Origin: Shewanella sediminis HAW-EB3
Lineage (GTDB): Bacteria > Pseudomonadota > Gammaproteobacteria > Enterobacterales > Shewanellaceae
DNA: 64,000 nt
Direction: 5' to 3'
Assembly: GCF_000018025.1 (NCBI RefSeq)
Contig: NC_009831.1
Coordinates: 2,666,001 to 2,730,000, forward strand
A program made the position numbers and the translations under genes. This document shows, one piece after another, positions 9,405 to 18,277 of this stretch (within the stretch, counting starts at the first letter, position 1; the number at the start of each line of letters is the position of its first letter). The notes beneath the pieces are model-generated. The model was not told the DNA's origin. It saw nothing but the letters and a program-made list of their open reading frames with translations, and did no database searches.

Positions 9405-9586
9405 GTATCATCTATGTGTTGATCCCGATAGCCATGTTATTTGTTCTTATCGCGATTGGGATCTTTTTTTGGGCTGTAAAATCTGAACAGTTCGATGATC
9501 TTGACAGGCAGAGTGTATCAATCCTATTTGACGAAGATGAAAAACCGACTCCAAAAGCTAACGATAATGAGTCAACGCCCTCTTGA
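9401..9586 (+). CDS. ccoS: cbb3 oxidase maturation protein CcoS
   Basis: 61 residues with one membrane helix (about 3-24, IIYVLIPIAMLFVLIAIGIFFWAV). This is followed by SEQFDDLDRQSVSILFDED, a sequence highly typical of CcoS, which is needed for cofactor insertion into CcoN. The ATG lies inside the last codons of ccoI (ATGA overlap), and the TGA overlaps the start of the next gene, so all three are coupled. Confidence 0.93.
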   Translation: MSIIYVLIPIAMLFVLIAIGIFFWAVKSEQFDDLDRQSVSILFDEDEKPTPKANDNESTPS

Positions 9587-10275
9587 TTGATTACAGCGTA
9601 ACCGGTGCCTTCTTGGTAGGGTTGATGGGCGCTGGCCACTGCATAGGAATGTGTGGTGGTTTAATCGGTGCTTTTTCATCTCAACTTCCCCGCTCCGCTA
9701 AACAAAATCAGTTGGCATTACAACTGCGTTTTCTGTTTACCTATAATTTGGGCAGAATATTAAGTTATGCCTTAGCTGGTGCTCTCGTAGGAGGTTCTGC
9801 AAGTGCGTTAGGCATGCTGTTTGATATGGACTTGTATCTCATCACTTTGAGGCTGATAGCCGGTCTTATGATGATTGTAACGGGTCTTTACATTGCACAA
9901 ATTTGGTCTGGCGTCGTACAGATTGAACGTGCAGGTAAATTTATATGGCGGTTTTTATCTCCCATTGCTAGTCGAATGGTTCCCGTTAAAACAGTACCAC
10001 AGGCATTCGTCGGCGGAATGTTATGGGGGTGGCTTCCTTGTGGGTTAGTTTACAGTACATTAACGTGGGCCGTGGCGGCTAACTCTGCATCTCAGGGAGC
10101 CATGATAATGACATCTTTCGGACTGGGGACCCTTCCAGCCCTGCTCAGTGCGGGGGTTGCGGCCAATGTTTTCGGTCGTTGGGTTCAAAATAGAACGGTA
10201 AGATTTGTCAGCGGCTCGATCTTGGTCATATTTGGTTTACAAACTTTGTACATTGCAATTGCTCAGCTGAGCTAG
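9583..10275 (+). CDS. TauE/SafE- or UreH-like integral membrane protein
   Basis: 230 residues with about six membrane segments. Near the N-terminus GAGHCIGMCGGLIGAF holds a His and two Cys in and beside the first helix, a pattern seen in UreH_2/SafE-like transporters linked to metals. GMLWGWLPCGLVYS adds another Cys. The start is TTG at 9583, overlapping the ccoS stop. This gene normally follows ccoS in Shewanella and Vibrio, and copper or other metal handling for cbb3 assembly is the usual guess. Substrate unknown. Confidence 0.85.
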   Translation: MIDYSVTGAFLVGLMGAGHCIGMCGGLIGAFSSQLPRSAKQNQLALQLRFLFTYNLGRILSYALAGALVGGSASALGMLFDMDLYLITLRLIAGLMMIVTGLYIAQIWSGVVQIERAGKFIWRFLSPIASRMVPVKTVPQAFVGGMLWGWLPCGLVYSTLTWAVAANSASQGAMIMTSFGLGTLPALLSAGVAANVFGRWVQNRTVRFVSGSILVIFGLQTLYIAIAQLS

Positions 10276-10282
10276 CTCAGCT
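10265..10282. promoter_or_regulatory. 18-bp perfect palindrome upstream of etrA
   Basis: AGCTGAGCTAGCTCAGCT is a perfect palindrome that spans the stop codon of the preceding membrane-protein gene and lies 48 bases before the etrA ATG. There is no loop and no T tract, so it is a poor terminator. It may be an operator site for etrA or a chance element. Confidence 0.35.
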
Positions 10283-10330
10283 TATTAAATTAGTTTACCA
10301 TGTGCGTAATAGAGAAATTTGAGAGACACT

Positions 10331-11080
10331 ATGACAGACAACAATAAAAGTCGTCGTTCGACCGTTCCCGGATGCGCCATTCATTGTCATGATTGCAGTA
10401 TGGGAACCTTGTGTATTCCTTTTACACTCAATACCAATGAACTCGATCGTCTCGATGAGATTATTGAAAGAAAAAAGCCTATCCAAAAAGGTGAGCAGAT
10501 ATTCAAGTCTGGTGACCCTTTAAAATCTCTTTATGCCATTCGTTCAGGAACCATAAAAAGTTTTACTATTACAGAGCAAGGTGACGAGCAGATCACGGGT
10601 TTCCATTTGGCTGGTGACGTGATTGGTTTTGACGGTATCCACGCTCAGGAACACCAAAGCTTTGCCCAAGCCCTTGAGACCTCGATGGTTTGTGAAATTC
10701 CTTATACGACTCTAGATGATCTCAGTGGCACTATGCCAAAGCTAAGACAACAGATCATGCGCTTAATGAGCAATGAGATCCAAAGCGATCAGGAGATGAT
10801 TCTGCTGCTCAGTAAAAAGAATGCTGAAGAGAGACTCGCCGCATTTATCAGTAACCTGGCTACCCGTTTTGGCAATCGTGGCTTTTCTCCAAAAGAGTTC
10901 AGACTAACCATGACTCGTGGTGACATAGGTAACTATTTAGGGCTTACGGTTGAAACGATTAGCCGCCTGCTTGGCCGCTTCCAAAAAGCCGATCTGATCG
11001 AAGTTAAGGGTAAGTATATTACTATCGTTAACTTTGAAGCGCTTAATACCCTTGCAGGTAATACCGCGATTGCAAGATAA
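10331..11080 (+). CDS. etrA: FNR-family anaerobic regulator EtrA
   Basis: 249 residues. Global oxygen-responsive transcription factor: the [4Fe-4S] form dimerises without oxygen and binds TTGAT-N4-ATCAA. Cluster ligands C19, C22, C28 and C121 are all present. A cyclic-nucleotide-like sensor fold precedes a helix-turn-helix whose recognition helix carries E208, S211 and R212, the FNR specificity residues. The ATG at 10331 is chosen over an upstream TTG. The sequence matches Shewanella EtrA as I remember it. Candidate targets in this window are ccoN, uspE and the bacterioferritin pair. Confidence 0.95.
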   Translation: MTDNNKSRRSTVPGCAIHCHDCSMGTLCIPFTLNTNELDRLDEIIERKKPIQKGEQIFKSGDPLKSLYAIRSGTIKSFTITEQGDEQITGFHLAGDVIGFDGIHAQEHQSFAQALETSMVCEIPYTTLDDLSGTMPKLRQQIMRLMSNEIQSDQEMILLLSKKNAEERLAAFISNLATRFGNRGFSPKEFRLTMTRGDIGNYLGLTVETISRLLGRFQKADLIEVKGKYITIVNFEALNTLAGNTAIAR

Positions 11081-11418
11081 AATATAAGTGTCAGGAGACA
11101 TGGCTTTTTTTTCAGAAAAATTAGCTATGTCTCTATAAGTTTCCCGGCCCCCCCAAATAAATCATCGGATCCACCAAGGTAGCTTGATTGCCACCCATCC
11201 TCTCTTACTTTTTCGCTTCAATTTTGCGCTATTCTGTTCTACTTACCGTAAATTAATGTATAGTTAAATACATGACTCACATAGCTTATTTTAATTAATC
11301 CTCAAATCGAGAATCAGTTTAAATCAGGTGAGGAAAATCGGGCAATATTGATCTGAAACAATGTATTTTGCCCTCTGTAGCTCATTATTAAGTTAACGTA
11401 TGAGAAAGAGGAATGATT
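11081..11418. other. etrA-uspE intergenic region
   Basis: 338 bases with no supported gene. It holds an 11-bp hairpin (11095-11105 with 11123-11133, one G-T pair) whose loop contains a T8 run. There is no T tract after the stem, so termination is doubtful. The other feature is an EtrA-like box at 11348-11361. The middle is AT-rich with nothing recognisable. Confidence 0.5.
11348..11361. promoter_or_regulatory. FNR/EtrA-like box upstream of uspE
   Basis: TTGATCTGAAACAA matches TTGAT-N4-ATCAA in nine of ten defined positions and lies about 58 bases before the uspE start. That distance fits activation by EtrA. E. coli uspE is also next to fnr. Confidence 0.5.
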
Positions 11419-12351
11419 ATGAAGGACTATAAAAAGCTCTTAGTTGTTGTCGATCCGACTAGCGATAAGCAACCCGCGCTTGCTCGCGCCGTTGAACTTG
11501 CTTCAAAAAATCAGGCCGCTATAACCGTATTTCTATCAATTTTTGATTTCTCCTATGAGATGACTTCAATACTCTCGGGTCATGAACGTGAAGCGATGAG
11601 ACAAGGTGTTATTGCCCAGCGCAAGGCATGGATAGAGGACTTAGTCGAAGCCTATTCTAAAGCTGACACCGTGATTGAAACTGAGGTCATTTGGCATAAC
11701 CGCCCTTTCGAGAGCATTATCCAGCATGCCATCGCCGGTGAGTATGATCTTATCGTCAAGGGGACCCATGAACATGACAAGCTTAAGTCTGTTATCTTTA
11801 CTCCAACTGATTGGCACCTTATGCGTAAGGCGCCCGTACCAGTCTTGTTGGTTAAAGAACATGATTGGCCTGTCGCAGGTAAAATACTCTGTGCCGTTAA
11901 TGTCGGCTCCGAAGATGACGATCACCAGTCATTAAACGGCAAGATAATTGAGCATGCACAAGGCCTGGCTCAAAAGTTTGATGCTCAGGTGCACCTTGTT
12001 AATGGTTATCCGGGAACGCCGGTTAATCTGGCCATTGAGCTTCCGGACTTCGATGCACATACCTATAGTGAGACTATTCGTATGCAGCATGAACAGCGAG
12101 TCGGTTCTTTGGCGAATACCTTTGGGATCTCTACCGATTTTTGTCATGTTAAAGAAGGTTTACCTGAGGATGTCATCCCGGATCTAGCCCTGCAGCTGGA
12201 CGCAGAACTCGTGATATTAGGTACCGTAGGTCGTACCGGTTTCTCTGCAGCACTCATCGGCAATACAGCTGAACATGTTATCGATAGTATTAACTGTGAT
12301 CTGTTGGCTATTAAACCCGATGGTTACCATTCACCATTAGAAGAGAGTTAA
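11419..12351 (+). CDS. uspE: Universal stress protein E
   Basis: 310 residues holding two tandem Usp domains (about 1-150 and 155-305). The second ends with [20 protein letters not shown], the ATP-binding G-x2-G-x9-G[ST] type motif. UspE proteins are cytoplasmic stress factors linked to survival and motility or aggregation. The ATG at 11419 is preferred over the ATG at 11413 because AGAGGA then has normal spacing. Position next to the FNR-type gene is conserved across enterics and Shewanella. Confidence 0.92.
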   Translation: MKDYKKLLVVVDPTSDKQPALARAVELASKNQAAITVFLSIFDFSYEMTSILSGHEREAMRQGVIAQRKAWIEDLVEAYSKADTVIETEVIWHNRPFESIIQHAIAGEYDLIVKGTHEHDKLKSVIFTPTDWHLMRKAPVPVLLVKEHDWPVAGKILCAVNVGSEDDDHQSLNGKIIEHAQGLAQKFDAQVHLVNGYPGTPVNLAIELPDFDAHTYSETIRMQHEQRVGSLANTFGISTDFCHVKEGLPEDVIPDLALQLDAELVILGTVGRTGFSAALIGNTAEHVIDSINCDLLAIKPDGYHSPLEES

Positions 12352-12386
12352 CCCTTACGGTTCTTTTTTAAGATTAAGTTTTAATA

Positions 12387-12430
12387 TATACTACGCGCCC
12401 AGAATTCAAGTGTTACTAGGCGCGTTTTTT
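12387..12430 (+). promoter_or_regulatory. ttcA leader: TATACT box and GC stem running into the start codon
   Basis: TATACT (12387-12392) is followed by the GC-rich stretch GCGCCC, like the discriminator of stringently controlled promoters. CGCGCC (12394-12399) can pair with GGCGCG (12419-12424), directly followed by six T and the ttcA ATG at 12431. This looks like an intrinsic terminator for uspE transcripts placed against the start of ttcA. If transcription begins just after the TATACT box, the left arm would not be in the ttcA mRNA. Confidence 0.45.
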
Positions 12431-13381
12431 ATGTCTGAAGATCTTTCCAAACTACACACCTCTCGAATGAACAAACTTCAGCGTAAGCTACGCGGTGAAG
12501 TGGGTAAAGCGATTGGCGATTACAATATGATTGAGGAAGGTGATCGGGTCATGTGTTGCCTTTCCGGCGGAAAAGACAGCTATGCGATGCTTGATATCCT
12601 GCTCAACCTTCAACAACGCGCACCCATCAAGTTTGAGATTGTTGCTGTCAATCTGGACCAGAAACAACCGGGGTTTCCTGAAGAGGTGTTGCCGGCTTAT
12701 CTGGATACTCTGAATGTGCCGTATCATATTATTGAAAAAGACACCTACTCAGTCGTCAGAGAGAAGATCCCTGAAGGGCAAAAAACCTGTTCATTATGTT
12801 CTCGATTACGTCGCGGTACCTTATATGGCTTCGCACAAAAAATCGGTGCGACTAAAATCGCATTAGGGCACCACAGAGATGACATCATTGAAACTCTGTT
12901 TTTGAATATGTTTTTTGCCGGAAAACAGAAGGCCATGCCCCCAAAATTGTTGTCTGATGATGGTGCTAACATGGTTATCCGTCCTCTGGCTTATTCCCGC
13001 GAAAAAGATATTGCCGAGTACGCCGAACTCAAAGCTTTCCCGATCATTCCCTGTAATCTTTGTGGCTCACAAGAAAACCTGAAGCGTGCCGAAGTCAAAG
13101 ATATGCTTAATCTCTGGGATGAGCACCACCCGGGGCGAATTGAGTCTATCTTCACGGCGATGCAGAACACCTCTCCTTCACAGGGTGTAGACCGCGAGCA
13201 GTTTGACTTTAACTCTCTGCAAAGAGATGCAGATGCGCCACTTAGAGGGGATGTGGCCGAATCAGATCTTCCGGCATTCGATTTTGTCGATGTGGCTAAC
13301 AATGGTCATATCGATCTGGATGCTGCAGCCAAGAGTCGCAGTGAAAATAAAATCGACATCGTGAGTACTTATACTCCTTAG
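12431..13381 (+). CDS. ttcA: tRNA 2-thiocytidine(32) synthetase TtcA
   Basis: 316 residues. It thiolates C32 in a subset of tRNAs using ATP and an Fe-S cluster. The PP-loop SGGKDS is at 45-50. Cluster and catalytic cysteines C120-C123 ([11 protein letters not shown]) and C208-C211 (CNLCGSQ) match the TtcA arrangement. The ATG at 12431 is chosen; an in-frame GTG at 12410 would add seven residues that do not fit the family. A bidirectional terminator follows. Confidence 0.94.
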   Translation: MSEDLSKLHTSRMNKLQRKLRGEVGKAIGDYNMIEEGDRVMCCLSGGKDSYAMLDILLNLQQRAPIKFEIVAVNLDQKQPGFPEEVLPAYLDTLNVPYHIIEKDTYSVVREKIPEGQKTCSLCSRLRRGTLYGFAQKIGATKIALGHHRDDIIETLFLNMFFAGKQKAMPPKLLSDDGANMVIRPLAYSREKDIAEYAELKAFPIIPCNLCGSQENLKRAEVKDMLNLWDEHHPGRIESIFTAMQNTSPSQGVDREQFDFNSLQRDADAPLRGDVAESDLPAFDFVDVANNGHIDLDAAAKSRSENKIDIVSTYTP

Positions 13382-13448
13382 GATCCGCCTTTTAAAAGCA
13401 ATTATAAAGCGCTGTTCGTAGTTGATATATAAAGTTCAGATATAAAAA

Positions 13449-13472
13449 AGCCCGGCTGATGCCGGGCTTTTT
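13449..13472. terminator. Bidirectional terminator after ttcA
   Basis: AGCCCGGC (13449-13456), TGAT loop, GCCGGGCT (13461-13468) with T tracts on both strands. It serves ttcA and the convergent minus-strand gene. Confidence 0.9.
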
Positions 13473-13493
13473 ATTTAATGCAATTGGTATAAT

Positions 13494-14120
13494 TTAACCA
13501 TTGGTCCAGGGACTGATAACTAAAGGCTTAGTCTCGAACTCAATTTTATTCAGCGTGGCAATTTTTTCACGCGGTAACCTTAGTAAATCTGTGACTATCT
13601 GCTCTACACCATCAATCGTTACACGTGTCTTACTGCCGGGTTCAAACTCGAAGTTTAATCCAGCAATGTCAGAGCTAAAATAACGCATGGGAAACCCCTG
13701 CATATCATTGAGCAACTCGTCCATCTCGGTTTGTATTTGCACAACTTCAGTTTGTAAGTATTTGGCTTTTGTCTGTTTCGCCCTAACCTGCATGGCGATA
13801 CTGCACTTGCTGCTATCGCCATCTATGTCGAGATTAATCAGGGCTCGGTCTGACTTTAGCTTGCCATCATAGGGCAAAAAGATCCTTTGCCTCTCGGTGA
13901 TTGTCAGTGGGAAAGACTCTTTCTCTGTCGTCAAGGTTCCACTCTTTACTTTGCAGGGGCCAGCCATTGGCACCGAAAACGCGATTTCGACTAAGGGATA
14001 GTGTCCCTTATTAACTTGCTTGAGCCTTTGGTAAAAACCTTGATACTCCAAAGAGATAGGCGCAGCTTGAACCGAGGAACAAGCGATGATTAAACAACTA
14101 AACAGAAGGCCTTTCTTCAT
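13494..14120 (-). CDS. DUF2987-like exported protein
   Basis: 208 residues from the ATG at 14120, with GGAG just upstream. Residues 1-20 (KKGLLFSCLIIACSSVQA) form a signal peptide with cleavage likely after VQA. The mature part has cysteines near positions 56 and 106 and ends ETKPLVISPWTNG. It resembles the Shewanella/Vibrio DUF2987 family of unknown function. It overlaps the 3' end of the glucosaminidase gene by 23 bases, so the two are probably co-translated and may both act in the envelope. Confidence 0.75.
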   Translation of the reverse strand: MKKGLLFSCLIIACSSVQAAPISLEYQGFYQRLKQVNKGHYPLVEIAFSVPMAGPCKVKSGTLTTEKESFPLTITERQRIFLPYDGKLKSDRALINLDIDGDSSKCSIAMQVRAKQTKAKYLQTEVVQIQTEMDELLNDMQGFPMRYFSSDIAGLNFEFEPGSKTRVTIDGVEQIVTDLLRLPREKIATLNKIEFETKPLVISPWTNG

Positions 14121-14925
14121 GATTCTCCACCAAGTACCGTTTATTTTGACGTAACATTTCCAGGAGCTCATCGATATAAGCTTCCTGACGTTCTGAATAG
14201 TTTACCAAGCCCCAAACTAATTCACTTGCCTGAGGCTGTTTATTCTGAGCCCTCAGATCGGCTCTTATGGAGCGCAGTAGTGAGTAAGCGGCATTGGAGT
14301 TTAGATTTCTCATGTAAGAGGCGACGGAAGCTTCAACTGATTCAAATACCGCAACTTCATGTGACATGCCTGCGGTTCTTGACTGAGGAACGAGTCCACA
14401 CCCCTTTTTAAAACACCACTGTCCAAAGAAGTTAAGGCCCTCTTTCGCAAAGCGAGAGCTCCCCCAGCCCGTTTCATTGGCGGCTTGGATAAGAACCATC
14501 GACTCCGGGATGGTGTCGGTTCTAATCAGTAATTTGTCCAGTGTGTTTGTGTTTATACTCCTCGACGAATATTGATACTTATCTGCTATCTCTTCGATAC
14601 GATACAGCTCTGCATCTGTGAGTAATAAACCATCTTCCAGATGCTGTTTGGACCTTTGTAAGAAAGTACGCTCATCATTGATGATGCCATTTTGAAGTCG
14701 AATTGAAGGCCTTAAATAATCGAAAAAAGCTTGCTTCTTTTGGCCAACATTTGAAATGGCAGAAAAATCAGGGATAAGGCTAAGGGCTTGTTTATTTTCG
14801 ACTAATGCGCCGACCTCCTCTCCTTTATCGTCATCGATTTCTACGAAAACCACCTTTAATACAATGATCGAAATAAAGACGAGGCTAATAGCCACGGTTA
14901 ATTTTCCAACTCTTCCTGTCTTCAT
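14098..14925 (-). CDS. Bax-like glucosaminidase (peptidoglycan hydrolase)
   Basis: 275 residues from the ATG at 14925 (GAG six bases upstream); an ATG at 14967 lacks a ribosome site. An N-terminal membrane anchor (about 6-27) is followed by a glucosaminidase domain. Its core IQAANETGWGSSRFAKEGLNFFGQWC carries the catalytic Glu (in NETGWG), and FESVEASVASYMRNLNS is typical of the Bax family. It probably cleaves between GlcNAc and MurNAc in the periplasm. First gene of a two-gene unit with the DUF2987-like gene. Confidence 0.85.
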   Translation of the reverse strand: MKTGRVGKLTVAISLVFISIIVLKVVFVEIDDDKGEEVGALVENKQALSLIPDFSAISNVGQKKQAFFDYLRPSIRLQNGIINDERTFLQRSKQHLEDGLLLTDAELYRIEEIADKYQYSSRSINTNTLDKLLIRTDTIPESMVLIQAANETGWGSSRFAKEGLNFFGQWCFKKGCGLVPQSRTAGMSHEVAVFESVEASVASYMRNLNSNAAYSLLRSIRADLRAQNKQPQASELVWGLVNYSERQEAYIDELLEMLRQNKRYLVENHEERPSV

Positions 14926-15061
14926 TTTTATCTCAGTAGTAGAAAACTGAAACGGATTATATGTCATATTGAACTAAACTACACATCAAAACAGTGTTTT
15001 AAGATATAATCGTCAGGTTTATAGAAAACTTCTATTGGGTATTCAGGAAGGAACAACCCGG

Positions 15062-15961
15062 ATGCATAAAAGCGCGTTAAATCAATATGAGCATGTAGTC
15101 GCTATCGGCGGGGGACACGGTCTGGGACGAGTGCTGTCTTCACTGTCATTTTTGGGACCTAGGCTAACCGGTGTGGTGGCAACCACTGATAATGGTGGCT
15201 CTACGGGGCGGCTCAGACAAGAACAAGACTGCATCGCCTGGGGAGACCTGAGAAATTGCCTTTCTCAACTCGCCAACCACCCTTCTATCGGTACACTATT
15301 ATTCGAATATCGTTTCGATGGGGAAAGTGACCTGTCCGGCCATAACTTGGGTAACCTTATTCTCCTCGCCTTAGATCAGTTATGCGTCAGACCGTTAGAA
15401 GCCGTCAACCTTATCCGGCAATTACTCAAGATCGAAACCCGAGTGATCCCTATGTCGGAAGAGCCTACTCATCTGGTTGCGATAGAGGCTTGCGGGAATA
15501 AAATTTTTGGTGAGACCAATGTTGATAACATGGATGAACATCCAATGGCCTTATCATTGGAGCCCATGGTTACCGCAACATGTGAAGCATGTGAAGCGGT
15601 CTCGAAGGCCGATCTGGTGATACTCGGGCCAGGCAGCTTTTTGACCAGTATTATGCCACCCTTGTTACTGCCTAAATTTGCATCGGCACTTTCTAATTCG
15701 AATGCCGAAGTGATTTTAATCGATAATTTGACTCGTGAACCCTCTCCCTCTGCAGATTTCTCTTTAGAACAGCGAATCGATTGGTGTCATCAGGTGTTGG
15801 GGATAAAGGTGATTGATAAGGTGCTTTGTCACTCAGAGCGAAGCTATCAGGATGGGAAGATATCTTACCGTCCGCTAGTTAGCAAGCATCACCCTGGCCT
15901 CCATGATAGAACAGCTCTAGTGGATGCAATTTCAAGCATGCTGGCAGCTTCCCCTAAGTAA
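15062..15961 (+). CDS. YvcK/CofD-like protein (UPF0052)
   Basis: 299 residues. It shows the family motifs GGGHGLG near the N-terminus, TTDNGGSTGRLR, HNLGNLIL and GPGSFLTSIMP. YvcK relatives bind UDP-GlcNAc and influence cell wall and central carbon metabolism, while CofD relatives transfer a phospho-lactyl group; YvcK is the better fit in a bacterium without F420 genes nearby. The ATG at 15062 follows AGGAAGGA at slightly long spacing; an in-frame TTG at 15035 is an alternative. Monocistronic, with a terminator downstream. Confidence 0.85.
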   Translation: MHKSALNQYEHVVAIGGGHGLGRVLSSLSFLGPRLTGVVATTDNGGSTGRLRQEQDCIAWGDLRNCLSQLANHPSIGTLLFEYRFDGESDLSGHNLGNLILLALDQLCVRPLEAVNLIRQLLKIETRVIPMSEEPTHLVAIEACGNKIFGETNVDNMDEHPMALSLEPMVTATCEACEAVSKADLVILGPGSFLTSIMPPLLLPKFASALSNSNAEVILIDNLTREPSPSADFSLEQRIDWCHQVLGIKVIDKVLCHSERSYQDGKISYRPLVSKHHPGLHDRTALVDAISSMLAASPK

Positions 15962-15992
15962 ATAAAGCGGTCAAAAGCCTCTTTACAGGATC

Positions 15993-16020
15993 AAAAAGGA
16001 CAGCATTAGCTGTCCTTTTT
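15993..16020. terminator. Bidirectional terminator after the yvcK-like gene
   Basis: AAAAAGGACAGC (15993-16004), ATTA loop, GCTGTCCTTTTT (16009-16020). The T tract is present on both strands, so it also serves the convergent aminotransferase gene. Confidence 0.9.
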
Positions 16021-16060
16021 TGTTACTTAGTGTCTGAGATAGATGAGCCTACGCAAGCAC

Positions 16061-17257
16061 CTAGGCAAGAACCTTGGCGATGGCTTTACAGATAACGGGC
16101 ATGTTGGTTCGAGTCATACCGGCTACACTGATCCGTCCGGATCCTACGATATAAACTGCATGCACCTCTTTGAGCTGCGTGACCTGCTCTTTCGTTAATC
16201 CTGAGAAGCTGAACATACCATTTTGTCTTGAGATGAAGCTGAAGTCTTGAGTGACACCTTCCGCTTTCAGTGATTCGACAAAGAGTGTACGCATTTTTGC
16301 AATACGTTCACGCATCTCTTTAAGCTCAGACTCCCATAATGACTTTAACTCTTCATCGGCGAGGATAGTGCTGACGATCAGGGCGCCGTGTGCAGGTGGG
16401 TTTGAATAATTACCGCGAATGGTACTCTTTACCTGACTGAATGCCTTGGCTACGGTTGTTTCGGTATCGGCGACTAAGGTCACAGCACCTATTCGTTCAT
16501 TGTAAAGACCGAAGTTTTTCGAGAATGAATTTGCTATCAATAGTTCAGGCACTGTATCTGCCACAATTCTTAAGCCTTTCGCATCTTCATTAATGCCTAC
16601 GCCAAAACCCTGATAGGCGAAATCAAACAGTGGTACAAGATCTTGTTTTAAACATAGGTCAGCAACACGCTGCCACTCTGTTTCGTTAAGATCTATGCCT
16701 GTTGGGTTATGACAGCAGCCATGCAGCAGGACAAGATCTCCGGCTTTTGCTTGTGACAGGTCGGTAAGCATGGCATCGAAGTCTTTACCATGTGTTTCAG
16801 CATTGTAGTAACGGTACTGCTGAATGCCCAGAGAAGCAGATTTAAAGATATTTTGATGATTTGCCCAAGTTGGGTTACTTACCCAAATTGTTTTAGATTC
16901 GGTATTACGTACCAGAAACTCTGCTGCGACCCTTAAAGAGCCGGTTCCGCCAGGAGCCTGAGCCGTTAGGGCACGCTTATTTTTTACAACACTATGCTCA
17001 GCACCAAACAGTAACTCTTGAACGACACGGTTATAGGCCTGAACACCTTCGATGCCCAGATAACTTTTGCTGTTTTCTGTTGCGAGGATCTTCTCTTCGG
17101 CAAGCTTTACGGACTTTAATATAGGTGTTGAGCCTGATTCGTCTTTATAAATCCCTACCCCAAGGTTTACTTTTTCTGTTCTGGTATCAGCTTTAAATGC
17201 ATCTGTTAGGCCTAAAATTGGATCTGCAGGAGCAAGTTCAACCTGGGTAAATATCAT
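16061..17257 (-). CDS. Aspartate/aromatic aminotransferase (class I)
   Basis: 398 residues, a PLP enzyme that exchanges amino groups between aspartate or aromatic amino acids and 2-oxoglutarate. The PLP lysine is K247 in SFSKNFGLYNERIGA, and HGCCHNPTGID and FSFSGLT are the usual active-site segments. The sequence is closer to E. coli AspC than to TyrB by eye, although Shewanella copies are sometimes named tyrB. It is single, with a 289-bp upstream gap before the tRNA region. Substrate preference cannot be decided from sequence. Confidence 0.92.
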   Translation of the reverse strand: MIFTQVELAPADPILGLTDAFKADTRTEKVNLGVGIYKDESGSTPILKSVKLAEEKILATENSKSYLGIEGVQAYNRVVQELLFGAEHSVVKNKRALTAQAPGGTGSLRVAAEFLVRNTESKTIWVSNPTWANHQNIFKSASLGIQQYRYYNAETHGKDFDAMLTDLSQAKAGDLVLLHGCCHNPTGIDLNETEWQRVADLCLKQDLVPLFDFAYQGFGVGINEDAKGLRIVADTVPELLIANSFSKNFGLYNERIGAVTLVADTETTVAKAFSQVKSTIRGNYSNPPAHGALIVSTILADEELKSLWESELKEMRERIAKMRTLFVESLKAEGVTQDFSFISRQNGMFSFSGLTKEQVTQLKEVHAVYIVGSGRISVAGMTRTNMPVICKAIAKVLA

Positions 17258-17490
17258 GACGGCTTTCCTAAAATATTTGAATGTAGGGACGTTTTGGGTC
17301 TATTTATACCATTGTCGGTTCACATTCGATAGTGAGTTTTTGTAATAGTATGAAAAATAGTTCCCCACTGGGTTAACTGATAATAATTTAACGGAAAATT
17401 ATAGATGTATCAATTTTTACGTATCTTTGGTGAGAATAGTTTAATTGCATAGCGAGGATTCTACTGACTTGTGTTTTGAGTATTTTAGAT

Positions 17491-17530
17491 GAACAACAGA
17501 GCCCCAACTTTCGTTGAGGCTCTGTTGTTC
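17491..17530. terminator. Strong hairpin at the 3' edge of the tRNA region
   Basis: GAACAACAGAGCC (17491-17503) pairs perfectly with GGCTCTGTTGTTC (17518-17530), with an inner CAAC/GTTG pairing. ATTCTTTTT follows on the plus strand. It is related in sequence to the two tRNA terminators upstream and is probably the outermost copy of them. Confidence 0.6.
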
Positions 17531-17546
17531 ATTCTTTTTAAAAGAA

Positions 17547-17626
17547 TGGTACCCTAGGCCGGACTTGAACCAGCACGTGTATATCAACGGCGCGAGGGAT
17601 TTTATTTTATCTTCTTAACCGGTGAA
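17547..17626 (-). pseudogene. Decayed tRNA-Leu copy
   Basis: On the minus strand the 3' part of tRNA-Leu is readable (variable arm remnant, GGTTCAAGTCCGGCC T-arm, acceptor end with CCA), but the 5' half and anticodon loop are destroyed. It lies downstream of intact tRNA-Leu 17689-17774. A matching remnant sits 1039 bases away at 18586. Confidence 0.75.
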
Positions 17627-17640
17627 TTTCAGATACAAAA

Positions 17641-17664
17641 AAGCCCCAAATATCGTTGAGGCTT
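17641..17664 (-). terminator. Terminator of tRNA operon copy 1
   Basis: Minus-strand reading: AAGCCTCAA (17664-17656), short loop, TTGGGGCTT (17649-17641), then a T run. It follows tRNA-Leu and is duplicated at 18680-18703. Confidence 0.75.
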
Positions 17665-17688
17665 CAATGCTCATTCTATAATGAATGA

Positions 17689-17774
17689 TGGTACCCGAGG
17701 CCGGACTTGAACCGGCACGCTTATTCAGCGAGGGATTTTAAATCCCTTGTGTCTACCGATTCCACCACTCGGGC
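17689..17774 (-). tRNA. tRNA-Leu (TAA), operon copy 1
   Basis: 86 nt with encoded CCA. The anticodon loop reads TTTAAAA (TAA), with a long variable arm and a GGTTCAAGTCC T-arm. It is the last gene of a Gly-Cys-Leu operon equivalent to E. coli glyW-cysT-leuZ, and appears identical to the copy at 18729. Confidence 0.95.
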
Positions 17775-17860
17775 AAACTCGTTGATTTTGATGATGCGTA
17801 TTATCGGTAGTTAACACTGCACGGCTATTAATAATCAGCCAAACTCATCACAATCTAATA

Positions 17861-17934
17861 TGGAGGCGCGACCCGGAGTCGAACCGAGATAGGCGGATTT
17901 GCAATCCGCAGCATAGCCATTCTGCCATCGCGCC
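17861..17934 (-). tRNA. tRNA-Cys (GCA), operon copy 1
   Basis: 74 nt starting GGCGCGATGG and ending TCGCGCCTCCA. The anticodon loop TTGCAAA gives GCA. It is the middle gene of the Gly-Cys-Leu operon. Confidence 0.95.
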
Positions 17935-17975
17935 ATATTTTTATCTTTAATTTCGGCATTCTCTATAAGGAGAAT

Positions 17976-18045
17976 TGGGAGCGAACTCTCTTTAATAAAG
18001 AGTGGGTTCGAACCAGCTCTTGATTTAAACGAGAAGCATACCTTG
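17976..18045 (-). pseudogene. Decayed tRNA-Gly copy A
   Basis: The acceptor end (GCTCCCA), a GGTTCGAACCC T-arm and a CCAAGGTATG anticodon-stem remnant are visible on the minus strand, but the D-arm and 5' acceptor strand are lost. It shares the segment CTCTCTTTAATAAA with the neighbouring remnant, so both descend from one already decayed copy. Confidence 0.7.
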
Positions 18046-18075
18046 GGAAAAGGCATCAACTCTTTCAAGAGAATT

Positions 18076-18184
18076 TGGAGCGAGCTCTCTTTAATAAAAA
18101 GTGGGTTCGAAATAAGTCACCGATATCCTATAACTAGGTATCGCGCACTTGACTTAAATAAAGAGTCAACTGAGCTAATGTCGC
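18076..18184 (-). pseudogene. Decayed tRNA-Gly copy B
   Basis: The 5' part GCGACATTAGCTCAGTTG is intact on the minus strand. The D-arm is then interrupted by an insertion of roughly 35 bases, and the anticodon and T-arm are mutated. It lies between intact tRNA-Gly and remnant A. Confidence 0.75.
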
Positions 18185-18201
18185 ATCTTCAAAAGAAGAT
18201 T

Positions 18202-18277
18202 TGGAGCGACATATCGGGTTCGAACCGATGACCTATACCTTGGCAAGGTATCGCTCTACCAACTGAGCTAATGTCGC
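18202..18277 (-). tRNA. tRNA-Gly (GCC), operon copy 1
   Basis: 76 nt starting GCGACATTAGCTCAG, anticodon loop TTGCCAA (GCC), ending with CCA. First gene of operon copy 1. Its promoter lies at 18322-18349. Confidence 0.95.

Noticed and set aside
11095..11133. Terminator after etrA
   Set aside because: The 11-bp stem is good, but the T run lies in the loop and not after the stem, so it is recorded only as a hairpin.
17835..18068. Open frames overlapping the tRNA-Cys genes (also 18851-19060)
   Set aside because: They are translations of the intact tRNA-Cys genes and their duplicated flanks (both contain the same MARWQNGYAADCKS segment), a known artefact of tRNA genes.
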